64,000 nucleotides of DNA from Luscinia megarhynchos (lineage: Eukaryota; Chordata; Aves; Passeriformes; Turdidae), in contig JAPFBE010000002.1 of assembly GCA_034336665.1 (NCBI GenBank), positions 73,535,405-73,599,404 on the forward strand. Reading direction: 5' to 3'. A program made the translations under genes and the position numbers. The notes beneath the pieces are model-generated. The model did no database searches. It was not told the DNA's origin and saw only the letters and a program-made list of their open reading frames with translations. This document shows positions 50,458-64,000 of this stretch, piece after piece (the stretch's first letter is position 1; every line of letters starts with the position of its first letter).

Positions 50458-50502
50458 GGTAGGAGGGTAGGGGAGAGAAAGAGAGAGAGGGAGAAGAAGG
50501 CT
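50458..50502. repeat. GA-rich (CT on the gene strand) tract
   Basis: G/A-only stretch with GAGAGAGAGAGGGAGAAGAAGG; pyrimidine-rich on the ZNF704 strand. It lies about 600 bp upstream of the exon at 49752-49855. Confidence 0.85.
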
Positions 50503-53500
50503 GTTTTACAGGTGTGATGGGTGCCTGAACCAGCATCATGATGGCACCGGGGCCCATTGCTGCCTCAGCCTGGTCTTGCTGGGAACCTGTGTAATTCAGA
50601 GGAGAGGACATGGAGAAGGGGGAATAAGGGAAGGGAGAGCAGCCACCTTTCCAGGGAAAGGAAGAGAAGATTTGGATAACGGCAAATGCCACCAGGAATT
50701 AGGATTCAGTGATCCATTGCTCAAGGAGTCAAGGGGTTTTCTTTAGGCCATGAATAATTTTTTTTTGTCTGTAAAAATTATATTCTGTCATTTTAACCCA
50801 AGAGTAAGTCTCTCACAATGTAAAATTTCTGAGAAGTCAATGCACCAAAATAAAACCACCAAACCCACTACATTTAGCAGACTTTTGCTTTGCATTCTTG
50901 TGGGTTGGAAATCCTTGTGGGATTTCCACCCTGTGGGTGGAATCAAAGCAGACAATTTTTTGAAAATGTATGCTTTCAAACATATGACTGATCAACCAAA
51001 ATCATCTCAATTCACAGAGATCAAGTTAATTTAATTCTCACAAAAGGGCACTCCCCAGCCCCCACCCCCGACATCCCCCGATCCGCATATTCTGCTTTCT
51101 GGTCTTTGGATATATCTCCATGCCTTGCCAGGAGCTCTACTGAACAGATCAGGTTGAGTCTAATTTAAAGCCCAAGATAAGAAGTGGTCAGCTACCTGCT
51201 GTTTCCCATCAACTGTTGGTCAGAAAATCGCCAAGAGGAACAGGATGTGCTGGGTGCACTCCCTTTTCTGGAATCCTATCTCACCCATCAGGTGGAAGGT
51301 TCATTAACTGGAAACTACACTACAGTCAAAGGCTCTTGGTATTTTAGTGAGCAAACCTTGAACTTGCCCATGAGATGGTTCACAGCTGCTTTCTGGCTGA
51401 TGCAAGGACCCACACAGATGCTGATGAACACTTTCCCACGCCACACAACAGCTTAAGTCTCACAACTGTCTTTTGCAACACATCAGTGCCTGGAACTGAA
51501 ACACTGATGATGGCTCCTGCTGCATTCTGGTTATATCTGAAATCCTTCTTTCCTCCAGCCAAGGCTTCTGCAAAGAGCACAGCGGCCATATGGTCATCAT
51601 CAAGTACTGGAAAGGTCTTGGATATCTGCTATAATCAGCTGAATCCTGAATCTGTCACCCATTAGCTCCTTGTGCCTGCAGAGGAGCGTTTGCACTCAGA
51701 ATGCCAAATTCCTCTGGGCTCAGAAGACCCTTCCTCAGGGTTGACATGGAGATGCTAGACTTTCTCAAGACCAAAACTGCCAGATTATTTTCAAATTACC
51801 TAATATCCCAGTATGAAAATCTAGTTTCTGAGAAGGCTTCACCTGCTCTGTAGCCCACTCCTCCCAGACTACACCAACTGTCCTTGTGACTATCCAGCTG
51901 TGAATAAACCATTACTATCTGCATTTCTGCAACATATGAGGACAAAATGAGCAAAAGGCCCTGATAAGATGGAGAAGTTGATCAGCCTTCCAAGAACCAG
52001 CCTTCTTCTGTGTGTGTGTGGCAACACAATTAACATGTTCCCATCCAGGCCTCTGCAGAATTGCAAAATCACACTACAGCAGTTGTTTTAAGTGTTTGCC
52101 AATTTGGTGTCAAGATGTCAGAGCACAGACCCAGAGCTAATCCCAAATTTCCCCAAGAAGCTTCTTCTAGCTCTGATTTTTTCTCCCCTCTACAATGACA
52201 AGCACTGCTGTTCTGAAAATCTAATCCTTTCTCCAAATAATTTTACAATGTCCCAAAACTGTCAGTTGTGCCTAAGGTCAAAGTTTTCAAAAGCAGGTAA
52301 AGAACAGAAATAGTCATGAAAATCCTTGCCATTTCTAGCCATGCTAAACCACACTCTTGCAATTACTGGAATCCTTTTTTCTTCCTGATCCAATTTGGGC
52401 TAACAGCCCAAATAAAACAAACTTTGGACTTTTTCTCTGCCCATTTTGACTGATGGTCATTTTTACTATTTACTGGTCCTCAACTGCATCTAGCAAACAA
52501 GAATGCTCTGCTCATACTTCCCAGACACAGGAATTTTACCAGCTACAAGTGCTGGCTTATGTGACTCTGTTCCATTTTTACAGTTTGGCTCATAAATGTA
52601 AACACACATATTTCATATATCACTCAGCCAGTACTGCAGCAGCAGCCTTTGAGATACAGGCAAGGCATAAAACTGAAGACAGCAACCACTTAAGCCATCT
52701 GCATTTAGTCAGCATCACATGTGAGTTGATGCCTTAAGACTGACTGCCCCGGTACTTTCCAGCTTTCTCTGCTGGAAAGCTGAACCTGCACCCAGCTGTT
52801 CAACACTATCTGGACTCAGAGGAGAGAATAACTTGTTTGTTACGCATCAATTGTTCCCAAAAAATTTATCCCACCATTGCTAAGGCAATTTTCTGTGGAC
52901 TGAAATCATAAGCCCTGATGTTACTGTTATTAATGAATGAAATTTAAATCAGTTGCAAGATCATCTACTACATCAACTATAAAGACTTCTTCTTTACTCT
53001 AACTTCACATCCCAGTCTCCAAATGCCATCTCCCAACTTCTGGATGGATGTATTTGTGTCAGCCCAGTCTGAATATGCAAACCAAGCAGTTTTGGATCCT
53101 TTCTTCCGAAGTGTTTGTAAATCCAAAGACATGGAACAGCCAGCCAGCCTGGCAATTAAAAGTGTCCTTTTCTTTAACAGTCAAGGCCAATCGGACTTAG
53201 TTACTACACTTACTTTTGATCAATCATTTCCTTGATTTTGATGATGAACTTGTTGCTTTTTTATAATAATTTATCAATGTTAACCAACCATCACAGTTTC
53301 CCCAGTCAGCTCACTAGAAGGAAAGGCTGGGTTTAAGCTCAAAAAAAAAGAGAAAAAGAGGGTCCAAGACAAGTCCAAGGCTATACAAGTGTTCCAAATC
53401 AATGCAACAACCAATCTCCTACTGTCCCATTTCTTCTGCCAGCTCCTGGTGACTGTTACCTTCAAACTCTCTACTAAGTATTCCCATCTGGACACATCTA

Positions 53501-56500
53501 TAGGACAGTTCTATTTTTATTCTACTTTTTAGGACTTGCTCTCAAATCTTTAAAAATAGAAATTTTATTCTAGTTTTTAAGTCTTTAGACTACTCTTTAT
53601 TACTTGACTGGCTTGGAAAGACTATATTTTAAGTCAGTACTTTACCCAAGCATATTTTAAGAGTACTGGAGAATATTCTTAGAGCAGAGAAAGTGGTAGT
53701 GGTAGCAGGTGTTTTCGATAAAATTGATCTTAGTCAAGTTCCCTGACCAGAAACCTCTGACCCCAGTGCAGGAATGCTGAAAGCCCTGAGGCACTGGTTC
53801 ACTGTACTGCAAGGGCTCTCCTGCACCCCAGAGCTGCCCCAGCACAGCCTGAGCGTGGGCCAGGCAGTGTTTCCTCACCAGGGCTCCACTCCCATCAAAC
53901 ATGGAGAGGCACAGCAGCACCCCGCAGCTGGCAGGACCAGGCTGCAAGGGGACACAAACTGCACCACCAGGAGAAGAGCCCAGGGAGGGGAAAGGGAATG
54001 GCATGTGCAATTACTTCAAGTGGATGTTGGCTACAAAAGTTGATGGTCACAGAACCAACCTTCTTCTCATACCCCTGTTTTCCAGCATTGTTGAGTCCGC
54101 TTTCCTTCTCCTACTTTATAAACAATAACCACCTGAAGCCTATAGGCCCTAAACACTCAGATTTAATAAAAGGCTTATATTTTCCTTTGTTTTAGCAGTC
54201 ATGTGCTTATCTGTTTCTTACTGCCTACCTCACCAGAGGGACACAATAAAAAAAAATTAACTAGGATTGATAAGAAGAGAAGCAGTCAAGCACAAAAATG
54301 CTATTATTCCATGTTAACTGTCTATTGTCCTCCACCCAAAATTCAGCTTTATGACAGTGGCTCCCAAAACACCTGGACCATATAAATATGTGTACATTAA
54401 TAAGCTGTAACTGGGACAAAATAACACTATACTTAAATTGCTCTCTCCCTCCCATACTTACATGTGCTAAATTCTCATAAAGAGACCTCTGAAACCTGAG
54501 TCTGATCACTCGACTATAGCCACATCACCCTGATAATGTCATACTGAGCACTGCATCAATGCTGATCAATATGTTGTTAGAAGTTTTCAACATCAAAAAT
54601 ATGATTCATGATATAATGAATCACTGTAGTCAGTGTACTAGTAATAACAGAAGCACTTCTGAAGTAAAAAATCCTGAATTATATTTTACAAGTAAAATAA
54701 AAATATTTTCATTTTCTTCATCATTAAAGGCAAAACCAACACCCTAACAAAGAACCAGCAAGAAAATCCATGTACGTGTATCTAAGTAGTACAACCACTC
54801 TTCCATAACGAGTCAAGATGTACATCATGCTACAAAATATTCTTAGTCAATACTTTGCATTTACCATAATACTTGGTTACCATCTACAACTCAAAATACT
54901 GACATTACAGATAAATTATCTTACATCTTGTTCTTGTGTTTGCTTGCTAATTATAAATATTAAAAATCACTCACTTGCCAAACAGAAAACCAATAATTAC
55001 AGAGAGAATGACCCATACAAATAGTCCAAGGTCTACAGCATTCTTTAGTAAAAGTCAAAACTTTCACAATAAAGCAAAAAGCGAAGGGAAACAGTTCCAA
55101 ATATTGTATTAAATCAGCATACTACTAGAATGATATATCTCAGAGTGTGTTACTAATTACATGTTTAAAAAGAGAACTGGTGTTTGATATTAAGAAGAGA
55201 GATACAATAATAATGCTCTAATTAGAAGTTAGGGATTTTTGCCTTTCATCATTGCAGTCAAACAAAAAATTAATATTTTCCACATTAACTTTATATTTAC
55301 AGACTAATTCATATGCAGAATGAAGGGCTTTTCTTTGTTTTTGCTGTCCATGTTATACACAAGCAATTTTTTTTATACTGACAATGACTAAAATTAATTA
55401 AGGTAAAAATACAAATGTAGGAACTTTTCATCTAAAGAACATATATAACTGAACTTCTCAAGGAAAAAAAGAAAAATGCATCAAAGACCACCCCAAAGTT
55501 CTCCAGCTCCTCCTGGTCAAGCTAATGGATTTTGTGACTGAGTTATTCAAAGGGTCTTTAGAAGTCTGGCTGGTGCGTTGGAGCCTGAGAGCACTTGACA
55601 GAGTCCTCAGTAACTGAGACACTGACTTTCTATCTGGACTGTAATGGCTTAAAGACAATAAAGTCTCTGCACATCACACCTAAGAGTTGGAAGACATTCA
55701 CAGAATGGTTCTCAGCATCCTGGAGCAGGAAATGCAGTTTAACAGAACTGAAGAGAAAGTGGTGTGTAACATAGGCAGGTTTCCAAAAGTCTTCTATTTC
55801 AACCTGTATCTAGCACTGTTCCACAAAGAATGGGCCTGTTTTTACAAACACATATTTCTCTATTGTCTCCATTTTCACTAAAACCACTAAAACTTGACAG
55901 AAGAGAATCTGTTCATTTTTACAACCATTCTATATACGTAGATATCCAAGAAATTGCAATATTTGGTTCCAAAGGTTGGCTGATGTACTCTCCCACACAC
56001 AGGGTTCTCTCTGCTGCTCCAGCCACCTCCTCAAGCTAGATGGCTTCCCAAGCCAGGTGTGTCCCCAGGAGCACCCGGAGCACCCTTTCCCAGTGCCCTC
56101 CTCCCTGCAGGGGTACAACCCAGTGACGATACCCTGGGGGCCATGGAGGTTAGCACCACACCAGGCCTCTCCAGCAGAGAGAGGCAGAGCTGCACCAGCA
56201 ATAAAAATGATGTCAAATGTACTGTGATTTCTGTTTTCTGATGTAAACACATCCCATGGACATGCTCTGCTCCTGCTGCCCTCTCTGCAGTCCAGTGGCA
56301 GGAATAGCTGCTTTGCCTCCTAAGGCTCCCCAGAAAAGTTCACATAAGTTTTGCAGAACAGATGGAAAATGCCTTTTTCATAGACACCTTTTTATTACTG
56401 CTTTTTCGAGCAACTTGTCTGACTTCCTTAAAGATAACTAAAATTTCAAACCTATCCATTGGTCCTAGGACTGAAGTCTAGATCTTGCTATCTGATTTAC

Positions 56501-59500
56501 AAAGTATGGGATACTGTGTGCTGGGAGTAGGGAGGGAGAGGATGGGTAGTAAAACACTGCTCTCATTATTGGCTGGTGATAAGATCTCCAGTTTTAAATG
56601 CTCTGCATAAATGGGAACAGTGAGGCAAGCCAAATTCCACACTGGGAGATAAGCTGCAGTTTACAGGAACAATTTATTCTATATATTGAAAAAATCGATC
56701 CAATGAATAATTTTTATTTTTCAGAACAGCTGCAACCTATCAGGAAGACTTATCTAGTGAAGAGCCCTTGGGGCAATGACTAAAGCTGAAGTAGGAGTAG
56801 GACACAGAAATTGTCTGCTTCAAAACAGAGCAATCAAATAAAGGGTAATCTCTTGGTAGATTATGAGTGCAGAGCAAAAATTAAATTAAGAAAGGAATAA
56901 CAGAACTCTGCAGAGAACAGTTATCCCTTATAGTCATCCACAAATCTTGAGGATTTTGGGGAAGATTTTCTGTTCCATTTTTTCTACTTTAAAGGCCACT
57001 TGCTGATGCAACAAATAACTGTCTGCAAACCAAGTCTCAATAGTGCCCTGAAGCAATAGACCAGTTATTCCAAATTTCATCCAAAATGTTCATGTTCCAT
57101 CCCTTTCCTGCCTGTGCCTTATGCTACAGCTCTAGCTTGTTCACAGGTATATCCCCACTCACAAATGAGATCACTTTGACAGGGTACTGTTTACAGAAAG
57201 AAAACTTCACACTTCTGATGCTTTCCTCAGGGAAAGGGGCTGGACCACTTGCTCAATGCAATACAAATTACCACGCTGAACATGAAAAAAGATGGAAAAA
57301 TAACAAAACAAAAAGTCCATAAATCTTCCTTAATTTTTCAGAAGAATGATTAGCTGAAGATATCCTTAGAGCACATGCTAGAGGAGCTTTGTCTTTCCCA
57401 AAGTAAGAGAAAATGCAAGGTCAAAAATGTCTTGCTTTTCTTTCTTTCCCCCTTACCCATTGCAAGCAGCGTGATTCCCACACTGTATGTTCAATATTCC
57501 CAAAATATGTTTTATAATATTACTGTATATATACAGTCCTAATGCACTTACATGGTAATTTGTTTAGCACAATTTGTCCTTAAGAAGCTGCTGTAAAACA
57601 AGCTTAAAAGTAATATTTAACTTCTTTTCTGCCACACGTTAAAGTATAATTTTTTTCTAATAAAATACACATTGATGAAACACTTGAAAAAACCTGCAAG
57701 TCCTCATTTCACTAAATCAAAGCGCCACAGGCATGTTGTTCTGTTGCTACATGTATCTACTAGTGAGCAGGATGGCAAGCACTTTGCTGAAATCAAGTCA
57801 GTCTCAAATATGACCCAAGGGCCAGTTTCTCTTTATCGTTAACAGTTACATGTCATTCTTTCTGCGCTTTCCAATTATTTGGAAATAATTATTTTTTTCA
57901 AGCCAGAAGCAAAGAGGATTGTAAATAAAAAGCCACTGACTCTGGATGATGCTGGGCAGAGCTGCCAGCACTGCTGAAAGAGATCTGGAGACTCCAGGCA
58001 AGAAACACCTCTGAGACCATCCTCTGCTTCCTGCCAGAGTGAGATTATATATCCCAAAGAGTGGAACCATTAAGCATTGTTTCTATGGCATGCACAAGCC
58101 AAAAGGTCATGGCACTGTAAACTGTCTTCCAGGGGTTTCTCTGCTAGTCAGCCGTTCAGGAGACACGTGCTATAGTCCACCTCAGAACTGATTGGATTTC
58201 TGTCCTTCTCCCTCCATTAGAAACTGCTTCAGAACAGGGAAGACAGAGAGTTAGCTCATCTTGCCCTCTCCAGTCCCGACTTCCCTTCATCTCCTCTCCT
58301 TGGACCAGTTCTGCAGGGCTACACAGACTACAGTACCTGTGATAGCTAATTCCAAACTATTTTGTCCAAGCACACATTCATAGAGAGCATCCAGGTACTC
58401 CCAGAGAACCTCTCAGATGGATTATCTTTCCATTTCCTTGATCATCCTACAAGTCTGTGTTCATCTCTTGTTAATATGAGTACATCCATCATGAGCAAAG
58501 CTGCTCCAAATGTTGTTAACATGGTCATGCCAACATCTTCTACAAGAACACTGTTATTTATTTCCCTGTTACTTTTGAAATCTATGATTTGACTCACAAG
58601 GATAGCAGAGTAAGGAACAGTAGAACTCCACTGCTGTTTTCTTCACTGCTTGCTTACAACTAATAAAGTTAGAATTACTTGGTGCTAATGAACTTTTTTT
58701 TTAGGCACATGACAAAATGTTTCTTTCTAAACATAGTAACATAAGCAACTGACATTTATCTTTACATCCAGAGTAATTCAGGCCAGATTTTAATGCTTTT
58801 CCTTTCTTGGTTTTCATTTTCCCAGGAAAGATCATTATTGAGATAGCAGCACTTCCAGATACTTTTCAGGTAGAGCAGTAGGGTGTATGGTACAAATACC
58901 AGTAGCACATAAACTCTCATACTTTATATGTGGGACTCTGCAGATCACTTGGTCCAGTACTCTGCAGCCAGCACAGACTGTGTCAAAGGAAGATGCAATA
59001 GGGACATTCCCACAACTGAGGTATCATCCTATCCCCATGATCTACAAATTTCCTTACACTCTGTGACCAGATTTAAAAAAGCACAAAAAGAACACTCTAG
59101 ATATTTCAATACATCTTCTATCAGCTATGGCTCTTCTTTTATCAGCTATATTCTTTTCCTCATTTTCTCCCTCCTATGTACACTGTCCTGTCTGGGCTTT
59201 AGTCACACTCCAGCTCAGGGAGCAGAGAATCTAGTTACATTATTCAGGAGACAGATACTACCTTGTAGCAGGTTTGATTTATTTACTTCTGCAACTGTTC
59301 TGCTGTTTTCAAGCTACCAGACATGGAGAGCAGAAGCTCCAAGCTCATCATTACTTTATTTGCTATGACATCACCTCCTATCAATTTCCTTTTTGACGTG
59401 AGCATATCCAGGAACTTCATTTCTTTACATCAAGCTCCTTCCATGTTTATCAAGCCACAGCTCAGGATGTACCCCGATGCTGAGACGTGAAGGAGTTTCA

Positions 59501-60422
59501 GAATTAACATGTCTCAGTCAGCCAGAGATCTGACTGATGTACTTTGTAGCAACCCACAGCTCCTCCGAATTACACACAAGAGATACAAAGTGAAGCCCCC
59601 AGGCTATTCCAGCGTCAAGAAACTGACTTTGCCAATTTTATGCCATGATGACTCAAGAGACAAGCCGATGTTCTGACAACACACTGGCAATATGTTGAAG
59701 AGCTAAAGAAGGCCTGAGCCCTCCTGTTTTAGGAAAGAGAGTGTTAGATTACAGACTAGAATAGATACCACCACATTAAAAATCCATTGTGTGGCAAGCA
59801 CCACCATCTTGTACGCACTGTATACCACATAAACTTGTTTTGGGTGACACAGATTATCACTAGGTCTTTCAGATTTTTTTTTTTTTTAATCTCACAATTA
59901 GAGATGAGAGGTTTCTGTTGTTTCCTTAGCACCTGAATTTTCAACTGGATATTTTGAACTGTTAAGTATTGCCACCAGATAATCTTCAGGCCTAACCAAG
60001 TGTTTTTAACAAGGGCATCTGACTTTGAAACAATTAGGGCACCACCTCTTCACTGAACCATCTTTTATAAAGAAGAAATACATTAAATCAAACATCCATC
60101 TTTCTTTTTGCTTTTCTAACAACTCTTCAAACCTTTTAAAGGTTCAAAAAAACTTAATTTCTTCCAAAGGAGCCAAATACAACCTCGTAAATACCCTCTC
60201 CTCATCCTATGAGTTAAACTTTTGCTAAACAGATTAAGAACTAAAGATACGTTAAAAATGATGGATATGAAAACTGACACCACAAAACAAGATGTGAGTA
60301 CATGAATGGACAGTAAGGAAATGCCACTGAAGCTTCTGGGCAGAGTAGGACCTATCAGGCAGGAGCCAAAGGTGCCTGACACTACACACCCATGTTAAAG
60401 CATCACTAGGGTTGCCAGCTTT

Positions 60423-60443
60423 CTGTGGCTCAGCAAGCCACAG
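60423..60443. repeat. Short perfect inverted repeat
   Basis: CTGTGGCT and AGCCACAG flank a five-base loop. It lies in upstream non-coding DNA; no function is inferred. Confidence 0.8.
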
Positions 60444-61257
60444 TCGGTGTGTGGAGCAGCCAGAGCTTTCAAAGAGCACTGTCCCTTGCAGGTGCAGTGT
60501 ACAGCATGTGCATGTGGCTGTCAAAGAAATCCCAGGTAGGAATAACTGCACCAAAATGTATGTATTTATGTACAGCAGAGTAATATCAACAGGAATATGA
60601 CAAGCATGGACCTTCTAGACAATCTATTTAGACAGCAGCCAGTGTTCACTGATAGCAGGTATTAGACTCCATGACCTTATATATTTCTTCACAATTCAAC
60701 ACTAAGTACTGTACTGAAGATGCTCCTTCTAAACAACCCCACTGAAGATGAGTTTAAAATAATCTCATGTAGAAGGTCCCTCCTTAATCTGTAAATAAGT
60801 AAAATTGTTTCTGTATTTTCCAGCTCAGGATGTTCTGGGGTACAATTTTCTAACTGACAGATGTCTGCAAGAAGCCATGGTGGCAAACTAGTCACCACTT
60901 TTCATTCATGTAGGATTGTTAAGTGTCCAGCATCCCAAACAATGAGAATTAAAAACCCCAACACTAGACCTAGAGCTTTGCTTTTAAACTATACCATGGG
61001 TACGAGTCCCAGTGTGAAAAGGAATGTTTCACACATAGATCTGGTGGCATTGCAGCTGGGAATGAACATTCTTGCTGCAATAGCATGAACTGAAAATGTT
61101 TGTCATGGCAGGAAAAACAGTACCACACACCACTACTTTGCATTACACTGCACTAAGGCCATCAAGCAAGATGCCACAGCTCACTTAAACTGCATGACAC
61201 TGTACCATTTATATCAGACCTTCAAATCTACCTTAAATAAACATTTCACCTTTTATC

Positions 61258-61275
61258 CCACCACCACCACCACCA
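61258..61275. repeat. (CCA)n microsatellite
   Basis: Six CCA units in intronic or upstream DNA. Confidence 0.9.
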
Positions 61276-61478
61276 TTCACTTATAAGCAGCTCTAGCACC
61301 CAAAAACCAGCAGTATCAGTGATGATTCATGACAGCTATGGATACACAGTGGTCTCTCTTTAAAGCTACTGAGAAGTCACTTAGTCCCTCATGAAATTTC
61401 TAATCTCTGGTTTCTCATCTTTGATTCCCTTCTTTGAGGGAAGTGAAAACATTACCCTTTTAGAGAGAGATATCAATG

Positions 61479-61526
61479 AAAACCAAAACCAAAACCAAAA
61501 CCAAACAAAAAACCAACCAAACAAAT
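61479..61526. repeat. (CCAAAA)n-type low-complexity repeat
   Basis: Repeats of AACC/CCAAAA next to the 3' end of the CR1 fragment at 61536. Either an independent microsatellite or sequence grown from the insertion border. Confidence 0.85.
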
Positions 61527-61535
61527 ACAAGTTTA

Positions 61536-61635
61536 TCATAGAACGGCCTAGGAAGGGACCCTAAAGATCATCTAATTCCAGTGCCCTTACCATGGGCAGG
61601 GACATATTTCACTAGACCAGGCTGCTCAGAGCTAT
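61536..61635 (-). mobile_element. CR1 LINE 3' end fragment
   Basis: Reverse complement of a CR1 tail: TCATAGAACGGCCTAGGAAG, then CTAAAGATCATCTAATTCC, CCATGGGCAGGGACA and TAGACCAGGCTGCTCAGAGC. About 100 bp. It is preceded by a CCAAAA-rich repeat and lies in the large upstream region of ZNF704. Confidence 0.9.
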
Positions 61636-64000
61636 ATTGGTTATGTTTTTAAAACACATGCAACAATCCTAGTGGAACAAAATGGACCTGAAGTTAGAAT
61701 CTGACCCTGTAACTGAGACCCTGTAACAATACCAAATCATCAAAAAATAAAGGTTTCATAGTGAAGCAGAAGGTGGAAAACACACAATTTGAGAGCAGAG
61801 GAAGGCTGATATTCAATAACCTGCAAATACACAAAATACACAATACACACCTTCCCAAGTGGCAGAAGATGCAGAAAAAGCTGGAGGCAGCAATTACCAC
61901 ATATGGTTCTACTGGGATAGTAAGAGATTTGGGCAAAACTGGTCTGCAAATTATTGCCTTACCTGTCATTTGTTTCCAAGCAATTTACCTATGATCTATA
62001 ATACCATTATAGGAAATAACCAAAATACATATTTGCATTTAGAGTGAAATAAAGGCAGAGTTTCATAAACAATCTGGAGATGCAAAAATAAACATGGATT
62101 AAGAATTCCTATGAAACTTTTTTTTGATACAGCACTGTAAGTGTACAAGATGGTCAATTTAGATGGAATAAAACTGAAGGGAAGTATCAGGAATATTTAT
62201 AAACACTCCTGATCTAAATGTTTTTCCAAGATGCTTTTAACATTAAACATTCATTGTGCTATAAAATAGGTTTGCTTTATGAGTCCAGGGCTTTTTGTTG
62301 TGTTTTTGTTTGCTTTTTAATTACTTGAATGCTTTATATTGAAAAGAATGAAACCACTGGCATAATATGTGGTATCTGAAGAATGCATCTGGCTTAACTC
62401 TGCTGTCATCTTTAGTGTTCTTGTTCTGAATTCAACCTTTTTTTCATTACAAGAAACTACCAAAACTGTGGCTTGCAGATATCAAAGGGTAATTGAGAAT
62501 ATACCATCCAGCCTCTGGTTTGTACTAGGTCCAGCTTGTTCCCCAGTTTGTTCTGCTAGACAGAAACACTTCCTTGGTAACATATGCATTTGTGTTAGAA
62601 GCTGTTTATAAAGCCACAATACAACAATGCTGTACAGTTGCTGAATATGTTCTTATAGTTTTCAAATCAGGTAGCAAAACCTGCTCACCACTGCTTTTTT
62701 CAGTATTATTTTTGTCTAGGAAAATACTGCTCTCACAAATATTACAAGCAATAATTACCATGACACAAAACAGCCAGTTACTTATTGCGGGTCTGGTATT
62801 ATGCTCATGTCATGCATTCTCAGACTTCCATAAAGTTACTCTGGCTGCTGAGAGATTGTTGTACAACAACAATCATAACAGTCGAATCACACAAAAAATT
62901 ACCTTCATTGACATCTTTGCCACTTTCCATACTGTATGCAAGCAGTACTCCCTATTAAACTACAGATGCATGTAGTAAAATTCTACCAAAGTCTTACTGA
63001 AATGTCCTTGTTACAGCTGATGCTACAAACCTTATTTCTGTTTCCATCTATCAAATACAACACAGACTTTACTGACAAGAAGCCATAGTTTTCCATTACA
63101 AAATTCAATTCTCTTCTTCCTCTCAGAACAAGAAGTAGATACTTTTCCACTATTAGTCAACAAAGTACAATATTTTCCATCTTTTTTCCCTATTTTTATA
63201 CAATTTGCAATGGCCTAATGGTCTAGTTTCTTTGTGTTCAGATCACAAATATAGAAGTGGCTAAGCATGTGGAATGTTCCACACCAATGAATTAGAGTAT
63301 TTATAGTCAGAGAAGCACTGACATTTAAACTTTTAGCTAAAATTATTTAAGGAATTCTCTCTGTACACAACAACAGCACCTCTTTCTTCAGAACAGAGTC
63401 TCAGAGGAGCCTGTTATTAGTTTACTCTTAAAATTATACCCACTGGAAACACATGCTTGGAAAGCTGGGAGAACAGCAAATGCAGCCACATCCTACTCTG
63501 CACATGTCAGGCAGACTGTCCACAGTTGCCACAAATGCAAACATCTTCATCCCTCATATTAGTCCCCCTGTGATGCTCTGCTCCAGTCTTCCTACACTCC
63601 ACTTTCTTCCTGACACCAGATTTCCCCTAGTATGCCTGCCTTTTCCAACAACCATCAAAGAATTTCAGGGAGAAAAAAAACCCTCATGATTTAATGAAAA
63701 TTCTATGGTTAAGGCAAATAAAGACATTAACAAATAAATAAATCTTTTCATAAAACAGATGAAAATGAGAAGCTTTAGCCTGTGAGCAGCTGGCAGTCAG
63801 GCTTTGGTGCCTGCTTAACATCTGCTTTCATCAAGTCCTCTCTGCAGTCCTGGAAAACCACAGCCTCCTCCTTGCTCTCTCTGGGGAGCCCCCAGTTAGT
63901 GTGTTAGCTACTTTGGACAAAAGAGACACACCTTCATGGAGAATGAGTTACTTCTTCATGAGTCACTGAAAGCAGCATTCACCTGACAGCAGGTTTTAAT

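Larger units (their letters stand above)
49856..64000 (-). other. ZNF704: Upstream ZNF704 intron (continues past the window)
   Basis: About 14 kb with no further ZNF704 exon found when scanned for the expected N-terminal coding sequence and a donor leaving an Arg codon split after two bases. One CR1 fragment (61536-61635), microsatellites and chance frames only. The start codon and promoter should be to the right of the window. Confidence 0.7.

Noticed and set aside
50426..50692. 88-codon minus-strand frame, considered as an upstream ZNF704 exon
   Set aside because: Peptide does not match the expected N-terminal region, lacks a donor leaving a split Arg codon, and half of it comes from a GA-rich tract.
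58928..59368. 146-codon plus-strand frame
   Set aside because: Composition shifts along its length, there is no recognised domain and it is antisense to ZNF704.
62574..62975. 133-codon plus-strand frame
   Set aside because: Chance frame in AT-rich DNA; no homology recognised.
1..64000. CRISPR array, operon, tRNA or rRNA genes, or an undescribed defence-type system
   Set aside because: No regularly spaced repeats, no clustered co-directional genes and no tRNA cloverleaf were recognised; the window reads as ordinary avian gene and intergenic DNA.

Overview
The window is vertebrate nuclear DNA, almost certainly from a bird and probably a neoavian such as a passerine. Evidence: four truncated CR1 LINEs with typical avian 3' ends, one solo LTR of a common avian endogenous-retrovirus type, short introns with GT-AG splice sites, and no bacterial-type gene packing. 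Most open reading frames are chance openings in non-coding DNA.

One protein-coding gene is supported: the 3' part of ZNF704 (zinc finger protein 704; the SLC2A4RG/ZNF395/ZNF704 family) on the minus strand. Seven coding exons were placed by hand at 49752-49855, 45432-45664, 42602-42702, 40034-40295, 35284-35388, 29558-29652 and 27858-27969 (stop TAA). All introns are GT-AG and every reading phase closes. Together they give 1012 coding bases, or 336 whole residues: a conserved helical segment, a Ser/Pro-rich stretch, a basic nuclear-localisation motif, one C2H2 zinc finger, an acidic Tyr-rich segment, a Ser/Thr/Pro-rich tail and a C-terminal C-clamp. The N-terminal exons (about 75 residues, judged from my memory of mammalian ZNF704) were not found up to 64000 and should lie beyond the right edge.

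Layout by region. 1 to about 11400: intergenic DNA with no recognised gene, containing small CpG-rich patches and microsatellites. About 11400-27857: AT-rich sequence downstream of the stop. At least the part next to the stop should be ZNF704 3' UTR, with several candidate poly(A) signals; a head-to-head pair on opposite strands lies at 16573-16615. 27858-49855: the exons and six introns. The zinc-finger exon is closely flanked by a solo LTR on one side and a CR1 fragment on the other. 49856-64000: the upstream intron, with one CR1 fragment.

In mammals ZBTB10 lies tail-to-tail downstream of ZNF704, so a ZBTB10 end may lie left of this window, but no ZBTB10 coding sequence was seen. No CRISPR array, operon or novel defence-type system is present. 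The points worth a second look are the gene model, the C-clamp exon, the transposon-hemmed zinc-finger exon and a few unexplained open frames and hairpins.
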